Origin: Helicobacter sp.
GTDB taxonomy: Bacteria; Campylobacterota; Campylobacteria; Campylobacterales; Helicobacteraceae
Assembly (NCBI GenBank): GCA_014799985.1
Contig: JAAVGZ010000075.1
Coordinates: forward strand, 1 to 7,174
Direction of reading: 5' to 3'
Length of the DNA: 7,174 nucleotides
The notes beneath the pieces were generated by a model. It saw only the letters and a list, made by a program, of their open reading frames with translations, made no database searches and was not told the DNA's origin. Below, piece by piece: positions 1-4,468 of this stretch (positions are counted from its first letter, which is position 1; the number at the start of each line of letters is the position of its first letter). Position numbers and translations under genes: made by a program.

Positions 1-54
1 AGATTGGAATCATAAGAGATGTTTCGCTTCGCTCAACATGACAAGATTCCAATT
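1..54. repeat. Palindromic dispersed-repeat unit (possibly cut by the window edge)
   Basis: This stretch has terminal inverted arms ATTGGAATC (3-11) and GATTCCAAT (45-53). They enclose a core reading GTTTCGCTTCGCTCAACATG. In the reverse direction the core translates to the peptide MLSEAKHLL, which I recall as a recurring spurious peptide from interspersed repeats in bacterial genomes. There is no plausible gene here. It directly abuts the next palindromic unit, so the two may be one composite element that extends beyond the left edge. That it is genome-wide is inferred, because only one clear copy of this core lies in the window. Confidence 0.55.
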
Positions 55-159
55 GTCATTGCGAGAGGCTTTAGCCTCGTGGCAATCAACCGTGCCAAGA
101 TTCCCTTTGGGATTCTTTGCTCGTTGATTGCCACGTTCGCGCTGCTCACTCGCAATGAC
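55..159. repeat. 105-bp imperfect palindrome, REP/MITE-like repeat
   Basis: The outer arms GTCATTGCGAG (55-65) and CTCGCAATGAC (149-159) are perfect inverted copies. So are the inner arms GTGGCAATCAAC (79-90) and GTTGATTGCCAC (123-134). The left side carries its own hairpin, GAGGCTTTAGCCTC (65-78). The centre (about 94-120) folds with a TTT loop and a few mismatches. A 34-bp block (61-94) recurs identically at 6965-6998. No transposase or credible reading frame is present. The structure fits a non-autonomous mobile or REP-type element, or a structured RNA. It could also insulate transcription between genes. Confidence 0.75.
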
Positions 160-174
160 GTCAAAATATTGGAG

Positions 175-243
175 GTGCGACTTTAATCGCACTCATTGTC
201 TCAACGACAAACGCTCGCTTTGCGAGCAAAGAGAATATTTTCT
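175..243 (+). other. Row of four perfect hairpins upstream of the first methyltransferase gene
   Basis: Four perfect stem-loops stand almost end to end. They are GTGCGA/TCGCAC (175-192, 6-nt loop), TTGTC/GACAA (196-210, loop TCAAC), GCTCGC/GCGAGC (213-227, loop TTT) and AGAA/TTCT (232-243, loop TATT). The last one touches the AGGAG ribosome binding site at 244-248. If transcribed, this would make a structured leader able to affect initiation or RNA stability. I see no convincing -35/-10 promoter for the downstream gene here, so whether the row lies in the mRNA is unknown. Short hairpins can arise by chance. The third is the strongest. Confidence 0.45.
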
Positions 244-254
244 AGGAGTAAAAA

Positions 255-1321
255 ATGGGATTTTACAAACATGATTTTGCAATTTTAGATTTTCTACGTT
301 CGGAAGGTTGGCTCAAAAATGACATGAGTGTGCTCGAGTTTGGTTCGCAAGACCTCAAAGAAGATAGAAATGGAAATGTGTGCGGGGGGGGGGGCAGAAT
401 CAGAGAATTTCGGCACGATGTGTCTATGAGGAATATGGCTTTGAGAAATACCAATGTATCGACCTCGATGGCGGGCATGATTGCTTGCGATTCGACTTGG
501 GCTTGAGCCTGCAAGAACATTACCATTTTAACGGTACCTTTGACCTCGTCACGGTGAAAGACATCGGGCATTGGATTTTTGACCAAAAGATGCTCTTTAG
601 CAATATCCACAACGCGCTCAAAGTCGGTGGCTGCCTCGTTTGGCGTTCGCCCATCGCGGGCGGCTTTGGTTCGGGTTGCTTTACTTATTTGCCCCAAAAA
701 ATCTTACAGCTCGGATTCTGTAACCATTATCTCTACAAAACAGCATGGATTTTCGAGCAACTCTCTGGACGCAGCGGAAAGTTTGGCAGCTGGGAGCAGA
801 GCGAGGCGACACATCTTGGCAATAGCGCCGCAACGTTTCTGGGCAATATCCAAAGCTATCTTTCTCGCGATGATAGCTGGCGCATGCGCCCTATTTGCGA
901 TGGATTGCCCATCATTCGTATCACGGCTGTCTTTCAGAAATTGCGCGATACCTCTTTTGTTGCCCCCACCTTCCCCTATGCGCCGTTTCATGAGTGCATT
1001 TGTCGTAATGCGCAAGCCGTATTGCACAATTGCTTGCCGCCCGCGCCAAAAGGCAAAATCGCCATTTTTGGGGCGGCAGAGGCGGGCAAGCTCGCGCATA
1101 TTTTTGCGCAAACAGCGGGGCTTTCTGTGGTTTGCTTTGTCGACGATGTCGCATGTGGCGAGCTTTTGGGCTGTGAGATTGTCGATTGGGAAAACTTTGT
1201 ACAGCACAAACAACAGCTTTGCGATTTTCTGCTCTTTGGTCCCCACCAAAAGGGCGATGTGTCGCAACGAAGCGGCTGCTCCGTGCCCGTTGCTTCTCTT
1301 GATATGCGATGGTTTGTTTAG
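255..1321 (+). CDS. Phase-variable SAM-dependent methyltransferase-like protein, frameshifted (OFF) at a G11 tract
   Basis: The start ATG at 255 follows AGGAG (244-248) at 6-nt spacing. Translation runs to residue 43 and enters 11 Gs (384-394). It then continues in the wrong frame to a stop at 504-506, giving 83 residues. The frame from about 383 to the TAG at 1319-1321 holds the rest of the protein. Nine or 12 Gs would join the parts; with 12 the product is 355 residues. Sequence supporting a class I methyltransferase: VLEFGSQDL (about residues 26-34, motif I-like), YQCIDLDGG after the tract (end of the second strand with acidic residues), and FDLVTVKDIGHW from residue 96 followed by LKVGGCLVW. 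A separate C-terminal domain from about residue 266 begins KGKIAIFGAAEAG and continues to CFVDDV. This resembles the nucleotide-binding Rossmann start of sugar-modifying enzymes and of the C-terminal part of sugar C-methyltransferases. Substrate unknown; a surface glycan is a guess. A homopolymer sequencing error would look the same. Confidence 0.8.
384..394 (+). repeat. G11 homopolymer tract (phase-variation switch, OFF length)
   Basis: Eleven Gs lie between GTGTGC and CAGAATC inside the methyltransferase-like gene. Slipped-strand mispairing at such tracts is the established mechanism of phase variation in Campylobacter and Helicobacter. At 11 the downstream frame is lost; 9 or 12 would restore it. 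The tract encodes a Gly run between motif I and the second strand of the predicted SAM fold, so the OFF state removes nearly the whole enzyme. Confidence 0.85.
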
Positions 1322-1339
1322 AGATTTTGCCACAAAGTC

Positions 1340-1348
1340 TGCTATAAT
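1340..1348 (+). promoter_or_regulatory. Extended -10 promoter for the second methyltransferase gene
   Basis: TGCTATAAT (1340-1348) is a perfect TATAAT with a TGN extension, 25 bp before the ATG at 1374. No -35 box at normal spacing is evident, as is usual for housekeeping promoters in this phylum. Predicted transcription starts near 1354-1356, giving a leader of about 18-20 nt that contains the ribosome binding site TAAGGAG (1362-1368). The second gene can therefore be expressed whatever the state of the first. Confidence 0.65.
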
Positions 1349-1373
1349 ACCCGCATTTTTCTAAGGAGACACC

Positions 1374-2168
1374 ATGCAAAAAATCGTAGAACAACAATGG
1401 GACTACACCCAGCATGCCAAATTTTATTCCTATCGCCCAAACTACGCGCCCAAAAGCCTCGACATGCTCGCCTTGCTCGCAAGTGGCGAGGGCAGATTCG
1501 TGGCGGGGGGGGGGGGGGCAGAATCTCCTCTTGTTGCCGACATCGGCGCGGGGACGGGCAACCTTAGCCTAATGCTGCTTGAGCGCGGCTTTCGCGTTGT
1601 CGCTGTTGAGCCAAACGATGCGATGCGCGAGATTGGAATCGAGCGCACAAAGGGGCAAAACATCGAGTGGGTGCGCGCCACAGGCTTGGATTCGGGGCTT
1701 GGCGATGGCTTGTTTGATTGGGTAACCTTTGGCAGCAGCTTCAATGTGATGGACCGAGACGAGGCGCTGCGCGAGACGCATAGGCTGCTCAAGCCCTCTG
1801 CCTATTTTTCGTGCATGTGGAATCACCGCGATTTGCATGACCCCATTCAAGAAATTGCCGAAGAAGTCATTCTTGACTTGATTCCAAACTATTCGCGCGG
1901 TGTGCGCCGCGAAGACCAACGCCCGATTATCGAGGCGCATAAGGAATTGTTCGATAAAATCCTCTATCTCGAGGAGGATTTCTACTTTCACCAAACCATC
2001 GAGAACTACATCAACGCATGGAAAAGCGTCAAGAATCCCTATTGGGACATGCAAACGCAAAAGGGGCAGGAGCTCTTCGAGAAAATCGCCTATCAGATGC
2101 GCCACAGGCTGCCAAGCGCGTTTGACATCAAATACACGACCCGCTGCTGGAGCGCGCAAAAGGTGTGA
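1374..2168 (+). CDS. Phase-variable class I SAM-dependent methyltransferase (in frame, ON)
   Basis: This is a complete 264-residue protein. The ATG lies 5 nt after a perfect TAAGGAG. The Rossmann-fold methyltransferase signature is clear. Motif I is VADIGAGTGNL at residues 54-64, the acidic residue ending strand 2 is in VVAVEPNDAMRE (about 75-86), and the DWVTFGSSFNVMDRDEALRE and LLKPSAYFSCMWNH segments follow (about 115-150). It belongs to the broad Methyltransf_11/25 (UbiE-like) group. The C-terminal half, with RREDQRPIIE and a YINAWKSVKN segment, is a substrate-binding region whose target I cannot name. A G14 tract encodes Gly45-Gly48 just before motif I; 11, 14 or 17 Gs are in frame and other lengths truncate before the SAM site. 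Despite the UbiE-like fold, a ubiquinone or menaquinone role is not supported. Modification of a surface or secreted molecule is an inference from phase variability alone. Confidence 0.88.
   Translation: MQKIVEQQWDYTQHAKFYSYRPNYAPKSLDMLALLASGEGRFVAGGGGAESPLVADIGAGTGNLSLMLLERGFRVVAVEPNDAMREIGIERTKGQNIEWVRATGLDSGLGDGLFDWVTFGSSFNVMDRDEALRETHRLLKPSAYFSCMWNHRDLHDPIQEIAEEVILDLIPNYSRGVRREDQRPIIEAHKELFDKILYLEEDFYFHQTIENYINAWKSVKNPYWDMQTQKGQELFEKIAYQMRHRLPSAFDIKYTTRCWSAQKV
1505..1518 (+). repeat. G14 homopolymer tract (phase-variation switch, ON length)
   Basis: Fourteen Gs lie just upstream of the motif I codons. The flanks are related. GGGCAGATTC stands before (ending 1499) and GGGCAGAATC after (ending 1525), a direct repeat with one mismatch. 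AGATTC (1494-1499) and GAATCT (1521-1526) also form a perfect inverted pair across the tract. A tract this long is expected to be highly unstable, so the gene is probably mixed ON/OFF in a population. The exact count is sensitive to sequencing error. Confidence 0.85.
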
Positions 2169-2193
2169 GCGCCACTCTTTGCAAAAGCGCTCA
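2166..2193 (+). terminator. Possible weak terminator hairpin overlapping the stop codon
   Basis: TGAGCGC (2166-2172) and GCGCTCA (2187-2193) form a perfect 7-bp stem with a 14-nt loop. The stem begins at the TGA stop of the second methyltransferase gene. It is followed by AATCTTGTG rather than a clear T-run, so intrinsic termination would be inefficient. It sits where a terminator would be expected, before a new promoter. Confidence 0.3.
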
Positions 2194-2256
2194 AATCTTG
2201 TGTGCAATCGCCGATATAGAAACAAAGGGAATGGAGCGCAAAGTGTGCAGCACATC

Positions 2257-2286
2257 TTGACAAGGTCGAGGGTTGTGTTGTATAAT
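2257..2286 (+). promoter_or_regulatory. Strong sigma70-type promoter for the envelope operon
   Basis: TTGACA (2257-2262) and TATAAT (2281-2286) are both perfect consensus hexamers, separated by 18 bp. Transcription should start near 2292-2294, only about 15 nt before the lipoprotein ATG at 2308, with AAAGGGGA (2296-2303) as ribosome binding site. No second promoter is visible before the two downstream genes, so it probably drives all three. Confidence 0.8.
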
Positions 2287-2307
2287 GACACCAACAAAGG
2301 GGACACT

Positions 2308-2787
2308 ATGCGCAAGAGTTTTATCTCTATCAATGCTTTTCTGTTTGCGCTCTGCATTTCAGGGTGCTCATCAACCATTAACCAATACGATTCCGAAGGC
2401 TTGCGAGACGGGCTTTGGAAAGAATATTATGATAATCGTCTTGTTCGTAGTGAGACCTATTTTAGCAATGGGCAGCTCGATGGCGTTGCGAAGATTTGGT
2501 ATAGCAACGGGCAGCTTGGCAGCGAGGCTGTCTATGCCAATGGCAAGATTGAGGGCATTCGGCGGCTGTGGTATAGCAACGGGCAGCTGCAGCGCGAGGA
2601 GACGTATGCCAACGGCATTCTGAATGGTCCGCGCAGAATCTGGCTCGATAATGGGCAATTGTGGGAAGAATCCAACTATGTCGATGGCAAGCTCGATGGC
2701 TTGATTAAGGCATGGGACAAAAACGGCAACCTCGTGCTTGAGCACACCTATGTCAATGGGCAGCGGACGCAGCGCGCCGCCGACTAG
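2308..2787 (+). CDS. Lipoprotein with five YwqK/MORN-like repeats
   Basis: This is a 159-residue protein. The start is fixed by the promoter, by AAAGGGGA just upstream, and by a signal peptide beginning MRKSFISINAF. The lipobox is I-S-G-C with Cys20 as the lipidated residue. Ser-Ser-Thr follows it rather than Asp, so the protein is probably not held in the inner membrane by an Asp+2 rule, if that applies here. Residues 34-153 are five tandem 24-residue repeats of the pattern (D/E/N)G....WYSNGQL..E..YANG, the YwqK or MORN-variant type. Such repeats form small beta-hairpin arrays. Database names often call the family a YwqK antitoxin, but no toxin gene is adjacent, so that role is not supported. 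The protein probably sits at the periplasmic face or surface of an envelope membrane. Its binding partner is unknown. It is the first gene of the operon with the two membrane proteins downstream. Confidence 0.85.
   Translation: MRKSFISINAFLFALCISGCSSTINQYDSEGLRDGLWKEYYDNRLVRSETYFSNGQLDGVAKIWYSNGQLGSEAVYANGKIEGIRRLWYSNGQLQREETYANGILNGPRRIWLDNGQLWEESNYVDGKLDGLIKAWDKNGNLVLEHTYVNGQRTQRAAD
2407..2766 (+). repeat. Five tandem 72-bp repeats within the lipoprotein gene
   Basis: Each repeat unit encodes 24 residues. Similarity at DNA level is highest between units 2 and 3: the 20-mer TGGTATAGCAACGGGCAGCT occurs at 2497-2516 and again exactly 72 bp later at 2569-2588. Units 1, 4 and 5 are more diverged. 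Such arrays can gain or lose whole units in frame by recombination. Confidence 0.8.
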
Positions 2788-2802
2788 ATTCCGCATTCTC
2801 GT

Positions 2803-3534
2803 ATGCAGTTTGACCTCGCAGTCATCGCCCAATCCTACCTCAAAGGCGCGCGCGATTGCCTAAAGCCGCGCATGCTCGCGCTCATGTGCGTGCCCTTTGT
2901 CGTGGCGCTTGTCGTTGTGTGGTTTTCGTGGAGCGCCTCGGGCGCGCTGCTTCAGTCGATGGCGCAAAGCTACGCGCTGGTGGACGCAAACAGCAGCACG
3001 ATTTGGACATCGACACTCGGCATGCTCATTACGATTCTCAACAGCGCGCTGAACTTCATCTGCTTCTTTGTCGTTGTCGTGCTCGTACAGCTCGTCTTGT
3101 CGATTTTTTATGCGCCCTATCTCATGGCATATCTCCGCAAGCACCATTACCCAAACGTGAACATGGACGAGGGGCTTAGCCTTGTCGAATCCTCTGTCGC
3201 GCTGCTCAAGGTGTTGGTGATTTTCTTCTGCCTGCTGCTTTTGTGCATTCCGCTCTACTTTATCCCCGTTGTGAACGGAATCGTTATCTTCGCGCTGATG
3301 TTTTTCTTGTTCAAATCCACGATGACGCTCGATGTCATCGGCACGCTTTTTTCGCATGAGGGCTCGAAGCAGCTGCACAAACGTTACCGAATCGAGCTCT
3401 TTGTGCTCTCGCTCGGGCTCTATGCGGTGAGCCTCATTCCAATCGTCAATTTTTTTATGGCAATCTTTCAAATCTTAGCGTTTGGGCATTATGCTTTTGT
3501 CAAAAAGGCGGTGATAGAACAGAACGCAAAATAA
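2803..3534 (+). CDS. EI24-domain (CysZ-like) integral membrane protein
   Basis: This 243-residue, strongly hydrophobic protein has membrane segments at about residues 24-50, 70-110 (long, probably two passes with a break), 131-174 (two passes) and 197-233. The N-terminal AQSYLKGARDCLKPRMLAL, the central IFYAPYLMAYL and the C-terminal run ending FGHYAFVKKA suggest the EI24 family, whose characterised bacterial member CysZ is a sulfate channel. Overall similarity is by pattern only, and sulfate transport cannot be claimed because no sulfur genes are nearby. The ATG at 2803 has no recognisable ribosome binding site. It lies 15 nt after the lipoprotein stop and in the same frame, so translation probably depends on coupling to the upstream gene. 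Its stop codon forms part of the next gene's ribosome binding site. Confidence 0.72.
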   Translation: MQFDLAVIAQSYLKGARDCLKPRMLALMCVPFVVALVVVWFSWSASGALLQSMAQSYALVDANSSTIWTSTLGMLITILNSALNFICFFVVVVLVQLVLSIFYAPYLMAYLRKHHYPNVNMDEGLSLVESSVALLKVLVIFFCLLLLCIPLYFIPVVNGIVIFALMFFLFKSTMTLDVIGTLFSHEGSKQLHKRYRIELFVLSLGLYAVSLIPIVNFFMAIFQILAFGHYAFVKKAVIEQNAK

Positions 3535-3538
3535 GGAG
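3532..3538 (+). promoter_or_regulatory. Ribosome binding site overlapping a stop codon (translational coupling)
   Basis: TAAGGAG (3532-3538) is a full anti-16S match placed 6 nt before the ATG at 3545. Its first three bases are the TAA stop of the EI24-like gene. This fixes the start of the BrkB-family gene and suggests coupled translation of the two membrane proteins. Confidence 0.8.
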
Positions 3539-3544
3539 TGTCCA

Positions 3545-4468
3545 ATGTGGCAGCAAATCAAACGACTTAAGAAGCTCATCGAATCCGTTCTCGATACCGA
3601 GCTGAACTTCTACGCTGCTAGCTTGAGTTTCTATACCATCTTCGCCCTCGTGCCGCTGCTGTTGGTCGTGTTGTCCATCATCGCGACTTTGCCCAACTTT
3701 CACAATCTCTATCTCGAGATGAAGCAGCTCATCTTGTCGAATCTGATTCCAACCAACGAAGAAATCGTTTCGAGCTATCTCGACACCTTCTTGCAAAACT
3801 CCGCAAAGCTTGGCGAGCTTGGTTTTATCTCAATCCTCATCACTTCGGTGTTTTTCTTCAAAAACTTCCAATACATCGCGGCGAAAATCTTCCAATCCAA
3901 AGTGCGCGATTTTTGGAACTCGATTACGATTTATTGGACGCTCGTTACGCTTTTGCCCATCGGCATCGGAATCTCGATTTTCCTAAGCGGCTATGTCCAA
4001 GACATGCTCGCGAGCGTGGATATGAACGTGAGCCTCTTTACGCTCTCGCCCTTTCTCATCACCGCCGTTTTGTTTTTTATCGTGTTCAAAATCTCGGCAA
4101 ACAAGCCCTTGAGCAATTGGGCGGTGGGCTTTGCGGCGTTCATCGTGGCGCTTGTGTGGATGTGTTCCAAGTGGTTCTTTGTCGCGTATGTGTTCTACAA
4201 CAAAGCCTATCTGACGATTTATGGCTCGTTTTCGATTCTGCTCTTTTTCTTGTTGTGGATTTATGTCTCGTGGTTCATTATTCTCTATGGAATGCGTCTT
4301 TGCGAGTGGTTTAGCGGCGCACCAAGCCAGCAGCTAGGCGAGTGGCTTTGTGCGCGCTGGAATCAATACTTAGGCAAGGATTCCGGGAAAGACAAATGCG
4401 GCGCAATACACGAGGATTCCGATAATAATCACAAATCCAATCGAGTACTTGACGGTAAAGCGGAATAG
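3545..4468 (+). CDS. YihY/BrkB-family inner-membrane protein
   Basis: This 307-residue protein has about six membrane segments, near residues 23-49, 92-116, 124-150, 163-184, 190-218 and 224-255. Family hallmarks are the N-terminal AASLSFYTIFALVPLLL and the C-terminal YGSFSILLFFLLWIYVSW...LYGMRLCE. The family is often labelled ribonuclease BN in databases, a name that arose from misassignment; it is a membrane protein of poorly known function. It is the last gene of the lipoprotein/EI24-like/BrkB operon. The final 32 residues (276-307) are hydrophilic, rich in Lys, Asp and Asn, and are encoded on DNA antisense to the conserved end of the lactate permease gene. This tail is therefore likely a lineage-specific extension without its own conserved function. 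No terminator is visible after the stop. Confidence 0.85.
   Translation: MWQQIKRLKKLIESVLDTELNFYAASLSFYTIFALVPLLLVVLSIIATLPNFHNLYLEMKQLILSNLIPTNEEIVSSYLDTFLQNSAKLGELGFISILITSVFFFKNFQYIAAKIFQSKVRDFWNSITIYWTLVTLLPIGIGISIFLSGYVQDMLASVDMNVSLFTLSPFLITAVLFFIVFKISANKPLSNWAVGFAAFIVALVWMCSKWFFVAYVFYNKAYLTIYGSFSILLFFLLWIYVSWFIILYGMRLCEWFSGAPSQQLGEWLCARWNQYLGKDSGKDKCGAIHEDSDNNHKSNRVLDGKAE

Noticed and set aside
10..192. Minus-strand 60-residue open frame over the left repeats
   Set aside because: It lies wholly on palindromic repeat DNA and encodes peptides such as MLSEAKHLL that recur wherever these repeats occur. No ribosome binding site supports it.
579..1415. Long overlapping frames on both strands across the first methyltransferase-like gene
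   Set aside because: They lack recognisable domains and ribosome binding sites, and are compositional shadows of the frame that carries the methyltransferase and Rossmann-like features.
1505..1518. Intramolecular G-quadruplex as the main role of the G tracts
   Set aside because: An uninterrupted run of 11 or 14 Gs is a poor three-layer quadruplex, and the coding context is fully explained by slipped-strand phase variation.
1900..2307. Upstream extension of the lipoprotein frame into the second methyltransferase gene
   Set aside because: The promoter (2257-2286), ribosome binding site (2296-2303) and signal peptide all place the start at 2308. The upstream part is Arg/Ser-rich shadow sequence.
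2308..2787. Naming the lipoprotein a YwqK antitoxin of a toxin-antitoxin pair
   Set aside because: No toxin-like gene is adjacent, and a lipobox-exported protein with membrane-protein neighbours does not fit a cytoplasmic antitoxin.
3545..4468. Ribonuclease BN assignment for the BrkB-family gene
   Set aside because: The protein is a multi-pass membrane protein with no nuclease motif; the label is a known historical misannotation of the family.
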